Below, piece after piece: positions 1 through 9,528 of a stretch of DNA of 64,000 nt (its first letter is position 1; each line of letters opens with the position of its first letter). The stretch spans positions 248,001-312,000 of the forward strand of contig NZ_CP061800.1 in the NCBI RefSeq assembly GCF_017377395.1, written 5' to 3'. This DNA comes from Desulfonema magnum. GTDB taxonomy: Bacteria > Desulfobacterota > Desulfobacteria > Desulfobacterales > 4be13. Under the pieces are notes generated by a model that saw nothing but the letters and a program-made list of their open reading frames with translations, was not told the DNA's origin and did no database searches. A program made the position numbers and the translations under genes.

Positions 1-693
1 TGAAAAATAGTATAACAAGTCTCGAAGATCGAGCACGCCTCTTTCTATGGAAATAAGGTGGGACAGAAACCCCATCTCGGAAATCAGATTCAGAAGCCAA
101 ATCGGCGCCCATCCGGACAGCACATTGGTAACTGGCGGATAACCGGCCAGGATGAAAAACAGGCAGATGACAACCGAAACGATAAAGCTGATCACCTGGC
201 TCCGTGTGAGGGATGAGGTCATAATTCCCACACTCAGAAATGCCCCGGCAGATAAAAAGCTTCCTATGTATGCACATAATATGGGGCCGATATCCGGTTC
301 ACCAAGATATGAAACTGTTATCACCATGGGAAATGTGAAAAACAGGGCAATGCCGATAAATATCCACGCGGCCAGAAATTTGCCCACGATCACCTCTGTG
401 ACAGTGACAGGAAAAGTCAGAATCAGTTCCATGGTTCCCATCCGTCTTTCCTCTGCCCAGAGCTTCATGGCGACAGCAGGGACAAGAAACAGAAATATCC
501 AGGGATGCCATTCAAAAAAAGTCCTGAGATCTGCCTGGCCCATCTCAAAAAAACGACTGATATAAAATGTGAAAAAGCCCAGCAAAAGCAAAAATATTAC
601 AATAAAGACATACGCGACCGGGGAGTCAAAATAACCGGAAAGCTCCCTTTTGAATATCGCCATAATATTGTTTGCAGTTTCTTTTGTTTTCAT
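1..693 (-). CDS. ABC-2 type transporter permease (GldF-like), 3' end outside window
   Basis: Reading the minus strand from ATG at 693 gives 231 open codons running off the left edge, so the C-terminus is missing. The product opens MKTKETANNIMAIFKRELSG and shows hydrophobic segments typical of an ABC-2 permease: VAYVFIVIFLLLLGFFTFYI near residue 27, a conserved KLWAEERRMGTMELILTFPV stretch near 77, then AAWIFIGIALFFTF and further helices. The AEERRxGTxELLLTxPV-type motif is characteristic of GldF/NosY-like permeases. The gene lies downstream of the ATPase gene at 854-1810 on the same strand, so the two probably form one exporter. Substrate unknown; gliding is not implied. The gap to the ATPase gene holds a TTAAGTGTTA-type repeat. 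Confidence 0.85.
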   Translation of the reverse strand, partial: MKTKETANNIMAIFKRELSGYFDSPVAYVFIVIFLLLLGFFTFYISRFFEMGQADLRTFFEWHPWIFLFLVPAVAMKLWAEERRMGTMELILTFPVTVTEVIVGKFLAAWIFIGIALFFTFPMVITVSYLGEPDIGPILCAYIGSFLSAGAFLSVGIMTSSLTRSQVISFIVSVVICLFFILAGYPPVTNVLSGWAPIWLLNLISEMGFLSHLISIERGVLDLRDLLYYFS

Positions 694-720
694 GTCTGTG
701 TTCCGTTGTTGAAAAGGTGT

Positions 721-790
721 TAGGTATTAAGTGTTAAGTGTTAGGAACAAATAACAAAATTTTATGAAAGTATTAAGTGTTATGTTAAAA
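721..790. repeat. TTAAGTGTTA-type short tandem repeat
   Basis: Degenerate units such as TTAGGTATTAAGTGTTA recur between the two ABC transporter genes. Read on the minus strand they give CCTAACAC/CTTAACAC units, the same word as the tract at 41701-41760. Relative to the upstream minus-strand ATPase gene the units carry TAA codons. Confidence 0.6.
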
Positions 791-853
791 AAACTGTAAG
801 ACTTTCATTGTTCGTTGTCACTGGCAGGTCATAACCGTTATTTGGTTATCTGA

Positions 854-1810
854 CTACTTGGCTGATAACGGATGGCCGGTTCCGGTGATGGTCCGGAAAA
901 CTTCGTCCAGCCGTCCTTGTTCCACGGATATGGATTTCACTTCATAATTATTTGCAAACATGGCAGATATGACTTTGTCTGCAACCGGTTCGTCATTGTT
1001 TTCAGGAAAAATCCGAGCCTTAAAATCATTTCCGTTCTTCTCAAGAATTTTAACGGAACTCACCCAGTCCTGCTCCTGAATACAGGATACAAATCCTTCG
1101 GGATCATGATTGTGAAGACTGAGCGTGACTGCTCCGTGAACAGCGGATTTTTTTCTGAGATTGGACGGAGTGTCGTCAATGACAAGCTGACCGTTTGCAA
1201 TGATGATGGCCCGGGTGCAGACCGCATCCATTTCTTCCAGAATATGAGTTGAAAGGATAATGGCCTTTTCCATGCTCATTCTCTGTATCATAAGCCTGAC
1301 TTCATGCTTTTGGTTGGGATCAAGTCCGTCCGTGGGTTCGTCAAGAATCAGGTATTCCGGATCATGAATAATGCTCTGGGCAAAACAGACCCGTTGTTTG
1401 AATCCCTTTGAAAGTGTGTTGACTGTCTGAAATTTCACCTCTGACAGAAAACATTTTTCAATGGTCTCTTCCACCCTCTTTTTCCGGTTTGTTCCGGAAA
1501 AGCCTCTGATCTGGGCGCAGAAATCAAGATAGCCCCAGACTGTCATATCCGGATATACGGGCGCATTTTCAGGCAGATATCCGATTTTTTTTCTGGCTGA
1601 GATTGAATCTTCAAGAATATCTGAGCCGCCGATGACAGCAGTTCCGGCCGACGGTGCGAAAAAACCGGTAATCATCCGCATGGTGGTTGATTTGCCTGCG
1701 CCATTGGGTCCTAAAAAGCCCAGTATTTCCCCTTTGTTCACCTTAAAGGAGATATCATCTACCACTTTTTTGACACCAAAATATTTCGTAAGGTTTTTTA
1801 CTTCAATCAT
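854..1810 (-). CDS. ABC transporter ATP-binding protein (GldA-like)
   Basis: Cytoplasmic ATPase subunit of an ABC-2 type exporter, paired with the permease encoded just downstream at 1-693. The 318-residue product has Walker A GPNGAGKST (about 34-42), the Q-loop region GYLPENAPVYPDMTV (about 78-92), signature LSKGF (133-137), Walker B LILDEPT (154-160) and the H-loop in ILSTHILEE. The C-terminal 100 residues form the accessory domain usual in GldA/CcmA-type ATPases and end SVEQGRLDEVFRTIT. Length and motif order are normal for the family. Substrate cannot be inferred. Confidence 0.9.
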   Translation of the reverse strand: MIEVKNLTKYFGVKKVVDDISFKVNKGEILGFLGPNGAGKSTTMRMITGFFAPSAGTAVIGGSDILEDSISARKKIGYLPENAPVYPDMTVWGYLDFCAQIRGFSGTNRKKRVEETIEKCFLSEVKFQTVNTLSKGFKQRVCFAQSIIHDPEYLILDEPTDGLDPNQKHEVRLMIQRMSMEKAIILSTHILEEMDAVCTRAIIIANGQLVIDDTPSNLRKKSAVHGAVTLSLHNHDPEGFVSCIQEQDWVSSVKILEKNGNDFKARIFPENNDEPVADKVISAMFANNYEVKSISVEQGRLDEVFRTITGTGHPLSAK

Positions 1811-2162
1811 ACATAGAAAAAAGCCTTTGGAAATTCCCGACTTTCACTGGCAAGCCGGAAAAGGCTTACCCTCCTTCCTTTTTTATTAGAAGATTTAGGG
1901 GGATTGGCAATTACCTCCCGACTCTCCTGAGCCATTCAATATACACCTGTAAAGTTTCCCTCACCAAAGTTATCCGCAGGTTTTATGGGCGGACGCTCTG
2001 AAACCTCCGCGACTGAGACGCATAATCCATAAACCCGAGCAGATAAAAACCACATAAAATAATTGTTACGTTTTTATTATTGTCAAGAGCATTTTTTTAT
2101 TTTATTTATCAAAATATTCTGATACACAAAAAGGCTTAAAATTTATCAGGAAAGGAAAAAGG
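1811..2162. other. intergenic, divergent promoter region
   Basis: Gap between the minus-strand ATPase gene and the plus-strand resB. No protein-like reading frame. It should hold both divergent promoters; the stretch 2060-2150 is very AT-rich, and GAAAGGAAAAAGG just before 2163 looks like the resB ribosome binding site. Confidence 0.4.
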
Positions 2163-3563
2163 ATGGAAAGAGAAGATATATCTTCTAATTATTTTGAAAA
2201 ATTATGGAAATTTTTTACATCGGTCAGGCTTACGGTAGTTCTTTTGTTGTCACTCGCAGCCACATCTGTTATTGGAACAGTTATCCCCCAGAATGAAAGC
2301 AACAGCGCATATTTTCAGGAATATGGGGAAGTTCTTTACCGAATTTTTTACGGATTTGGCTTTTTTGATATGTACCATTCGTGGTGGTTTCAGGCGATGC
2401 TTATTATATTAACCGTGAATATTGTTGTGTGTTCACTGGATCGGCTTTCCGCAACATGGAAGATCATTTTTAGCAATCCCCCGAAATTTAATGTTTCAAG
2501 ATTCAGAAAGCTTTCCAACAAAGAAGAATTTACTGCTGATTATTCCCCCGAACAGTTGAAGGATAGTTATAAACCCGTTATTTCCAAAGCCTTCGGATAT
2601 AGCAGGGTTGAAGAGACAGATGAGGGGGTCTGCATTTTTGCTGAAAAAGGACGCTGGACACGACTGGGGGTTTATATTGTCCATATCAGTGTGATTTTGC
2701 TTTTGGTGGGCGGTCTGTTCGGTTCAATTTTCGGGTTTGAGGGATTTGTCAATATCCCGGAGGGCAGTGCCACGGATCATATACGTTTAAGAAAAACCAG
2801 CCAGATAAAGGCGTTGGATTTTACAATCCAATGTGATAAATTTAATGTGAGCTTTTATGATTCGGGTGCGCCGCGGGAATATCGCTCCGGTCTGACGATT
2901 CTTGAAGGGGACAAGCCTGTTCTGACACGGGATATTATTGTAAATGATCCCCTGCGATACAAAGGAATAAATATATTCCAATCCAGTTACGGAACAATGC
3001 CGGAGAATGCTGACAGCATGAAAGGCAGGGCGATCACGCTGAGTTTTACAAGCAATGCAACCGGGATGGTTTATATCAAAAAGGCAGTTTTCGGTAAAAA
3101 GACTGATCTGCCTGAGAATATGGGAAAATTTATTATAAAAGACTTTGATAACGATTATAATTTCAGAGGCCATAAGATCGGAAAGGTCTTTATCGGAACT
3201 GTGCTGCCGACCGAAGGGGAACCGCTGGATATTGTTATTCCGCCATTTTCAAATTTTGACAGAATGAGGGGCGGAGATTTTGCTGTTTCTGTCACAGCGT
3301 ATGAACAGCATTATTATACCGGACTTCAGATAACAAAAGACCCGGGCGTCCTGATTGTTTATTCGGGATTTATTATGATGATCATTGGTTTTTTAATCAC
3401 TTTTTTCATGTCTCATCGGCGTGTCTGTGTTGAGATGACAGCAGCCGGGGAAAAAACCACGGTTATGGTGGCAGGCATGGCCACCAAAAACAAGATGGGT
3501 ATGGAAATCAGGACAAAAAAATTATCACAACGTCTTGCCGGAATACACCCTTCACCCTATTGA
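2163..3563 (+). CDS. resB: Cytochrome c biogenesis protein ResB (system II)
   Basis: Membrane component of the system II (Ccs) haem lyase that exports haem and attaches it to apocytochromes c on the outer face of the membrane. The 466-residue product has early helices TVVLLLSLAATSVIGTVIPQ (about 25) and SWWFQAMLIILTVNIVVCSL (about 74), a third at VYIVHISVILLLVGGLFGSI (about 171), a long periplasmic domain, and a final helix LIVYSGFIMMIIGFLITFFM near 400. IGTVIPQ, FDMYHSWWF and KGINIFQSSYG are typical ResB stretches. Its partner ccsA is 10 kb away (13501), beside the multihaem QrcA gene, a likely client. Start chosen at ATG 2163 with a good upstream GGAAAAAGG. Confidence 0.9.
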   Translation: MEREDISSNYFEKLWKFFTSVRLTVVLLLSLAATSVIGTVIPQNESNSAYFQEYGEVLYRIFYGFGFFDMYHSWWFQAMLIILTVNIVVCSLDRLSATWKIIFSNPPKFNVSRFRKLSNKEEFTADYSPEQLKDSYKPVISKAFGYSRVEETDEGVCIFAEKGRWTRLGVYIVHISVILLLVGGLFGSIFGFEGFVNIPEGSATDHIRLRKTSQIKALDFTIQCDKFNVSFYDSGAPREYRSGLTILEGDKPVLTRDIIVNDPLRYKGINIFQSSYGTMPENADSMKGRAITLSFTSNATGMVYIKKAVFGKKTDLPENMGKFIIKDFDNDYNFRGHKIGKVFIGTVLPTEGEPLDIVIPPFSNFDRMRGGDFAVSVTAYEQHYYTGLQITKDPGVLIVYSGFIMMIIGFLITFFMSHRRVCVEMTAAGEKTTVMVAGMATKNKMGMEIRTKKLSQRLAGIHPSPY

Positions 3564-3837
3564 TTTATCTTTTTTTTTGTGACAAAGGGCAGATACGAGG
3601 TGAGTCTGTGTGTTTAAAACAAATAGGAGTTGAAGTGTTATAGGGAAAAATGATGCGCTTAGGTAAGCAGAGCTATATATGTTGCTGTGATGATACAATT
3701 AAGAATAAATTCGGCAGGCAGCAGTCCCTGAGATCACAAGAGTTCCGGATTTCGTTCCTTTGCCTAACTTGTATCTCTGTGTGATCTGTATGCTTTGCAT
3801 ATAATGGTTCCCGGGAGACAGAGGAAATGCTCGGAAT

Positions 3838-4110
3838 ATGAAACAGAAAATAATTTCGTCGGCAAATAAAAAAATACTTTTCCTGCCTCATGCAATTAAG
3901 CAGATGTCTCGTCCGGACAGAATGATTACCGCTGATGAGATAAGAGAGGCAGTGTTGTCTGGTGAAATAATTGAGGAATACATGGAAGATCAGAGAGGCG
4001 AGAGTTGTCTGATTCTTCATACAAAACAAAATCGTATCATACATGTTGTCTGTACGCCAAAAAGCGAATATCTGGCTATAATCACAGCATACTTGCCGGC
4101 ACCGGATTAA
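3838..4110 (+). CDS. DUF4258 domain protein, possible toxin of a toxin-antitoxin pair
   Basis: A 90-residue protein with the DUF4258 pattern: HAIKQMSRPDRMITADEIRE near residue 20, a central IIEEYMEDQRGESCLIL, and a C-terminal IIHVVCTPKSEYLAIITAY. DUF4258 proteins are commonly encoded just upstream of a YgiT-type zinc-finger protein, and that gene follows here after 32 bases with its own GAGGAGG site. Family knowledge suggests a type II toxin-antitoxin-like pair with the zinc-finger protein as antitoxin or regulator; toxicity is inferred only from this arrangement. Start ATG at 3838, preceded by CTCGGAAT. Confidence 0.75.
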   Translation: MKQKIISSANKKILFLPHAIKQMSRPDRMITADEIREAVLSGEIIEEYMEDQRGESCLILHTKQNRIIHVVCTPKSEYLAIITAYLPAPD

Positions 4111-4142
4111 TGGTCGTCAGACTTTAAAATGAGGAGGTAGAT

Positions 4143-4358
4143 ATGGAATGTTTTCATTGCAGAGGCAAGATGATCAGAGGAAATGCCCCGTTCAGCGCAG
4201 ACCGGAACGGATACCATATTTTATGGGAATCAGTACCCGCATGGGTATGCACACAATGCGGAGAGGCTCTTTTTGAGGAAAATGAGGTGAATCATATTCA
4301 GAAAGCACTGCGGCAAATTGATCAGGAAACAATAGCGATGATGTCAGATGTCGCCTGA
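4143..4358 (+). CDS. YgiT-type zinc-finger protein (MqsA N-domain-like)
   Basis: A 71-residue protein with two CxxC knuckles, CFHC near residue 3 and CTQC near residue 37, and the WESVPAWVCTQCGEALF core typical of the YgiT/MqsA N-terminal zinc-binding domain. It lacks the DNA-binding helix-turn-helix half of full MqsA antitoxins, as is usual for DUF4258-associated partners. It starts at ATG 4143 behind GAGGAGGTAGAT and sits 32 bases after the DUF4258 gene, so the two are almost certainly cotranscribed. Probable antitoxin; experimental role unknown. Confidence 0.75.
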   Translation: MECFHCRGKMIRGNAPFSADRNGYHILWESVPAWVCTQCGEALFEENEVNHIQKALRQIDQETIAMMSDVA

Positions 4359-4381
4359 CAAGGCGGTGTATTCGGACACAA

Positions 4382-4669
4382 ATGAGGGAGCTTGGCATTT
4401 ATAAAATTGCACCGATTACAAGCCCTGATGACTTCATCAAAAATACTTTTTCAGCAAGATTAAAGGTTGTCTGGAATTTTTACCTTGAAGAACTTAATTC
4501 AAATCAGATCAGGTTAAGCACTGAAACAAGGGTATTATGTATGAGTCCGTTTACCAAACTTACTTTTGGTTTGTACTGGATGATTATCAAGCCTTTCAGT
4601 GGTGTAACACATAAAAAAATGCTTCAGATTATAAAACAGGATTCAGAAACCCATGCAGAGATTGGATAA
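4382..4669 (+). pseudogene. C-terminal remnant of an SRPBCC-like protein
   Basis: The 95-residue frame looks like the end of a longer protein. RLSTETRVLCMSPFTKLTFG followed by LYWMIIKPFSGVTHKKML resembles the C-terminal motif (TETRV...YW.lI.PFSGlir..ML) of START/SRPBCC-like hypothetical proteins of about 180 residues, and roughly the first 90 residues of that family are missing. No convincing ribosome binding site precedes ATG 4382. I read it as a 5'-truncated gene remnant between the DUF4258 pair and the restriction gene; family assignment is from memory of the motif and is moderate. Confidence 0.45.
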
Positions 4670-4905
4670 CAAATTGACAAACCGAAACTTACCCTCCTGA
4701 GTCTCATGGCCATAATGTTAGCCGCTTATCGGTTTGTCAGATAGGTTTGCGGCAACAAACAGTTTTTCAACACCTGGCTAACCCGGCAATAAACTCAGGC
4801 GCAAAAGGGTTCCGGTCGCCAGCGATCCCTCCGCCCTTCCGCACCAGTCAATTTTTGTATTAACCATTTTATTTTATAAAAAATATAAGAAAACATAAAC
4901 AGAAT

Positions 4906-7900
4906 ATGCCAAAGCTCACAAGATATATTTTTAACAGAAAAAAACTCGGTTCAGTCCTGAACAATATGTCTCTCGAATCTCTGGCAGACCATACAACTCC
5001 TTCTGATATAAGACAAAGAGCAGATAAGTGGCGCAGCCTGACTGAGCAGAAAATAGTGGAGGGGAAAAATGAGATTTCCCTTCAGGATTCTTTTTTAAGC
5101 GATATCTTCGGAAAAATACTTGATTACAAATCCATACATGAATGCCCTGAAGAATGGCATCTGTACCGAGAAAAGAAAACAATGACCGATGCGACAAGAA
5201 GTGACGGTGCCCTGGGTTTCTTTTCCTCGGCAAATGAGGATGTCAGAGTTGTCATCGAATTAAAAGATGCAAAAACAAGTCTTGACGCGAGACAGAAAAG
5301 AAAAGGCGCAAATTATACGCCAGTCGAGCAGGCGTTTTTATATGCAAGCAAATTCGGTAAAAAATGCAGATGGGTGATCGTCAGCAATTACAAGGAAATC
5401 AGGCTGTACAACCGCAACGCCTCCATGAACGAATATGAATCCTTTGTAATTGAGAAACTGAACCATGACGCGGAGTTGAAAAGGTTTCTTTATCTGCTCT
5501 CAAGAAAAAATCTTATTGAGAAAGAAAAACAGAGCATCATTGACAATCTTTATAATTCCAATGAGGCTGAACAGGAGAAAATATCAAAGGAATTTTATAA
5601 CAAATATAAAGCATTAAGACTTCACCTTTTTGAACATCTGAAAGAAAAAAACAGCGACACTGACGAACTGATCCTGCTGGAGAAGGCTCAGAAAATATTG
5701 GATCGGTTTATCTTCATCTGCTACTGCGAGGACTTCGGACTGTTGCCGGAACGGATTTTCAGAAAAATGATGGAAGCTGTGAAAAATCCGCTGATATTTG
5801 CAAATGTGACCCAGTGGGATCAGCTGAAAAACCTTTTCAGTGCCATTGATCAGGGAAGCCCGCGGCATCATATAAACAAGTTCAATGGCGGACTTTTTGA
5901 ATTTGATGAGATTCTTGACGGAAAGCTGATGCTCGGTGATGAGATTTTTGATGCGCTTGCGGAGATAACAGACTATGATTTTGACTCGGACCTGAATGTC
6001 AACATACTCGGTCATATCTTTGAGCAGAGCATTACCGACATCGAGGAAATAAAAGCCTCTTTGGCGGGTGAGTCATTTGACAGGAAAAAGGGCAAAAGGA
6101 AAAAACACGGCATTTATTATACGCCTGAATATATTACCCGCTATATTGTGGCGCAGGCTGTGGGCGGGTGGCTTGAGGAGAGAAAAAAAGAACTTGGTTT
6201 TGAAAAACTTGCAGAACTTACTGAAAAAGATTTTGCATCTGTAAAATATTACAAGAAAACCGGCGGCATCAGATCATCAAACAAAAACATAAAGGCGCAT
6301 CTCGAATTCTGGCAGGCATACAAGGAGAAACTGTCCGATATCAAAGTGCTTGATCCTGCCTGCGGCAGCGGGGCTTTTTTAAATCAGGCATTTGATTTTT
6401 TGTACAAAGAGGGACAGCATGTTAATGAGGAGATCGCAAAGCTGCAAAAGGGACAGACCGAGGTTTTCAGGCTTGATGAGCATATTTTGAAAAACAATCT
6501 TTTTGGGGTTGACCTGAATCCCGAATCTGTTGAAATTACAAAATTAAGTTTATGGCTGAAAACAGCCGACAGAAATTCGGAGCTGACCGCACTTGATGAT
6601 AACATAAAATGCGGGAATTCGCTGATTGATGATCCCCAAGTCGCGGGAGAGCGGGCATTTAAGTGGGAACATGAGTTTTCGGAGGTTATGGAAAGCGGAG
6701 GCTTTGATGTGGTGATTGGGAATCCGCCGTATGGGGCTTCTTTCATTATAAAAGAAAAAGAATTCATCACCAAAAATTATAAAAGCTGTCAATATAAATT
6801 CGAAAGCTATATATTTTTTTATGAAAAAGGAATTTCCTTAATAAAAGAAAAAGGTTATCTTTCTTTTATTACACCTGAACTTTTTTTAAGATTGGAAAAA
6901 TCTGAAAACATAAGACAATTTCTATATTTACAAGCTCAAATTATTGAACTAAAATTTGTTGGCGAAAATGTATTTCAGGATGTGAAAATTAATTCAGTCA
7001 TTGCCACTATAACCAAAGCAAAAAATACGTCTTATAAAACAATAAAAATAATAAACCAAGACAAGCCAGTTTGGTATTACAGCTATGAAAGATGGAAAAA
7101 AACACCGTACTTAAAAATAAACTATGAAATTTCTCCTCAAATAGAAAAGATTATCTATAAAATTGAGAGTGCTTCATCTTTTTTAGAAAATTATGGTGAA
7201 GTCATACAGGGAATAACGCCATATGATAGTTATAAAGGTCATTCAAAGGAACTAATTAAGCAAAGAGCGTTTCATTTTAAAGAAAAAATAGATGAGAGTT
7301 GTGGAAAATGGTTAGATGGCAAACATATCAGCAGATATAGTTTAATTGAAGGAGAAGAATGGTTACGTTATGGTAGCTGGTTGGCGGCACCACGAGAAAG
7401 ACACTTTTTTGAAAACCCGAGGTTATTGTTCAGAGAAATTCCGGGACAAAATAAACGAATACAGGCAACTTATACGGAAGATGTTTATTATCACGGACAT
7501 AGCATCGCCCCTTTCATTTTAAAAGAAAAATTAAAAGAAAAATTGTTTGTAATTTTATGTATCGTAAATAGCAGATTGTTAAGTTGGTATATAAAGTATA
7601 AATCTTCAAACTTTTCAAAAGATACTTTCCCAAAAATTAATCCAAGAGATATAAAACAGTTACCTGTGAGAATTGTTTTAAAAAAATCCCAACAGCCCTT
7701 CATTGAAAAAGCCGATTTAATGCTCTCCAAAAACAGAGAACTTCAGGAATTTAAAACTGATTTTTTAAACTTTCTTAAAAGCGAGCTGACACCTCAGAAA
7801 ATCAGCAAAAAATTAGAAAACTGGCCTGAATCGGACTGGGATCAGTTCAAAAAGGAACTGGCAAAAGGCAAAGTCAGAATGAAAGAGTTAAGTTTGAAAG

Positions 7901-8058
7901 AACGTAAGGAATGGCAGGCGTATTTTGCAGAACAAAAGGAAAAAGCCGCTGAAATCATATCCGTCATAGACAAAACCGACAGAGAAATTGATCAGATGGT
8001 TTATGCGCTTTACAGACTCACGGAACAAGAGATAACCATCGTGGAAAACGCAATATAA
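4906..8058 (+). CDS. Type IIG restriction-modification enzyme (Eco57I/PglX-like)
   Basis: A single 1050-residue polypeptide that should both cut and methylate DNA. N-terminal nuclease domain: RSDGALGFF near residue 98 and VVIELKDA near 113 give the D...ExK pattern of a PD-(D/E)XK fold. Middle: adenine methyltransferase with SAM motif I VLDPACGSGAFL (about 481) and catalytic NPPYG (about 606). The 700-940 region is the target-recognition part (TaqI-like C-terminal specificity domain), followed by a helical tail. HGIYYTPEYITRYIV near 400 is the usual lead-in to the methylase. No separate R, M or S gene is adjacent. Roughly 6740-7740, encoding the target-recognition half, is visibly richer in A and T than the rest. 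Confidence 0.88.
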   Translation: MPKLTRYIFNRKKLGSVLNNMSLESLADHTTPSDIRQRADKWRSLTEQKIVEGKNEISLQDSFLSDIFGKILDYKSIHECPEEWHLYREKKTMTDATRSDGALGFFSSANEDVRVVIELKDAKTSLDARQKRKGANYTPVEQAFLYASKFGKKCRWVIVSNYKEIRLYNRNASMNEYESFVIEKLNHDAELKRFLYLLSRKNLIEKEKQSIIDNLYNSNEAEQEKISKEFYNKYKALRLHLFEHLKEKNSDTDELILLEKAQKILDRFIFICYCEDFGLLPERIFRKMMEAVKNPLIFANVTQWDQLKNLFSAIDQGSPRHHINKFNGGLFEFDEILDGKLMLGDEIFDALAEITDYDFDSDLNVNILGHIFEQSITDIEEIKASLAGESFDRKKGKRKKHGIYYTPEYITRYIVAQAVGGWLEERKKELGFEKLAELTEKDFASVKYYKKTGGIRSSNKNIKAHLEFWQAYKEKLSDIKVLDPACGSGAFLNQAFDFLYKEGQHVNEEIAKLQKGQTEVFRLDEHILKNNLFGVDLNPESVEITKLSLWLKTADRNSELTALDDNIKCGNSLIDDPQVAGERAFKWEHEFSEVMESGGFDVVIGNPPYGASFIIKEKEFITKNYKSCQYKFESYIFFYEKGISLIKEKGYLSFITPELFLRLEKSENIRQFLYLQAQIIELKFVGENVFQDVKINSVIATITKAKNTSYKTIKIINQDKPVWYYSYERWKKTPYLKINYEISPQIEKIIYKIESASSFLENYGEVIQGITPYDSYKGHSKELIKQRAFHFKEKIDESCGKWLDGKHISRYSLIEGEEWLRYGSWLAAPRERHFFENPRLLFREIPGQNKRIQATYTEDVYYHGHSIAPFILKEKLKEKLFVILCIVNSRLLSWYIKYKSSNFSKDTFPKINPRDIKQLPVRIVLKKSQQPFIEKADLMLSKNRELQEFKTDFLNFLKSELTPQKISKKLENWPESDWDQFKKELAKGKVRMKELSLKERKEWQAYFAEQKEKAAEIISVIDKTDREIDQMVYALYRLTEQEITIVENAI

Positions 8059-8197
8059 TCGCTAAAACCCGATCATCAAGTTTTTTTCTGTCTTCGCTTG
8101 TCCCTCTTGGACAAAAAAACATATCAAATGAGATGTTGTTCTGCGGGAAAGAAATCCTGAATTCAGAAGCAACAGATAACAAAAAAGGAAAATCAGA

Positions 8198-8473
8198 ATG
8201 AGGATAAAATTCGAAACAGAGGAAATAATCCGGGTTTACAGATTGCTTGAGGCACTGAATGATTTTTTTCACCAGCCTCTGAATTTCGAAGACAAAGACG
8301 CTGTCATGCGCTTTGCACAGAAAAATTATCCTGAAATCAGGGAATTGTATTATGACACGATATGGGAACGGCTGCCGGAGGATATTCGGGATAAAATCAC
8401 AAATGCCGAAGATGAGAGGGACAGCCCTGAGAACCCGGCTCTTATAAAAGAGAACCGGCCATGCCACAGATAG
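8198..8473 (+). CDS. small hypothetical protein
   Basis: A 91-residue, acidic, mostly helical protein (IIRVYRLLEALNDFFHQPLN near the N-terminus, then IRELYYDTIWERLPEDI). ATG 8198 follows AAAAAAGGAAAATCAGA, a plausible ribosome binding site. It lies 139 bases after the restriction-modification gene and may be a passenger or accessory of that locus. I do not recognise the family. Confidence 0.55.
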   Translation: MRIKFETEEIIRVYRLLEALNDFFHQPLNFEDKDAVMRFAQKNYPEIRELYYDTIWERLPEDIRDKITNAEDERDSPENPALIKENRPCHR

Positions 8474-8518
8474 CACTGGCAATACCGGACATCTCCGGAC
8501 GCTCTGCCGGCCGCATGA

Positions 8519-8692
8519 TCATTCGATCATCAAGTTCTTTTCTGTCATTCCGTTCGACTGAGCTCACGCCAAAACCTTCACCTGAGACTTAGGCGTGAAG
8601 CTCAGTCGAACGCTCACGCCGAAGTCTCAGTCGAACGGAATGACGGACTGTTTGTTCAAATCGGGTCAAAAAAACTTGATCATCGAGTATAA
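8519..8692. repeat. palindromic element, GATCATCAAGTTTTT-type ends
   Basis: Bounded by CGATCATCAAGTTCTTTTCT and AAAAAACTTGATCATCG, which are inverted copies. Inside are nested arms TGTCATTCCGTTCGACTGAG and its complement near 8625-8643. Related ends occur at 8069, 21484-21560, 21664-21813, 54640-54662 and 62745, so this is a dispersed non-coding family. Confidence 0.7.
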
Positions 8693-9528
8693 AGGGAATA
8701 AAAGTAATTTACTGCCTGAAAGGGGAACGCTTTAATGAAAGAATAATCAGAACAAGGTTATCTGTCACACGACAAAATGGTTATCTTATTTAAATAACAA
8801 CAACAAGAAAATTAACAAATTATTCCATCTGACCACAAGGGCCGGCATCCGACGTAATCTGAATTTACTGCACTTTTGTGGCAAATGAATTCTGCGTTAT
8901 TTTCCTCGTAAAATGAGATATTGCTTATGCTAATTTCAGGTCTTAAAGTATTGACTGCTGCATACATTGTAGTAAAAATTTTTGAAAAAAATAATAGGAA
9001 CCTAGCGAATCCGGAGTGCAAAAATTTTATTTTTGCAATTGCGAAAAAGCATTTTTCGCACTTCGGATAAAATACCGGAAAACCCGCTTACGCTTAAGTC
9101 AGCAGTATTGGAGCTTGTCGAAAGGGGGGAGAGAAACATCATCATGAAAAAAAACAGCAAAAAGTGATATTTTTAGACGGCCCGGGACAAAATAATGCGA
9201 CATCTGCTATTGTTCACAGCTTTATTTTGTCAGTGAAGCGAGAGATTATATTTTTTTTAAGGGGGATAAAATAAAAAGAAAGTTTAATACCGATTCACTG
9301 TTGCAATTATACAATAAATGTTCCTTATCGAATGAAGTTATGGGACATAATCAATGTATAATTTCATTAGAGAAATGGTATAATGTTTTGTCCGTTGAAG
9401 ATGCGGGTGAGCAGGGCGGGTCAGAACCCAGCGACTCAGTATAACGTTGTGATTCTGACCAGTACGGATGTCCGGAGGGATATGTTGCATCCCGTAACCT
9501 GAACTTTATTACGCAGGGAGAAATTATA
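8693..9528. other. intergenic, no supported gene
   Basis: No frame here looks like a protein. The stretch 9010-9066 contains a hairpin-rich segment (GGAGTGCAAAAATTTT then GCGAAAAAGCATTTTTCGCACT) related to the inner arms of the element at 10407. GCAGGGAGAAATTATA just before 9529 is the ribosome binding site of the next gene. Confidence 0.4.

Noticed and set aside
152..565. Plus-strand frame at the left edge
   Set aside because: It is antisense to the ABC permease gene, which has the correct membrane pattern and motif.
4715..4785. GTTAGCC and GGCTAAC as an integron attC site
   Set aside because: The two core words are in the reverse order for attC on either strand and no integrase or cassette structure is seen.
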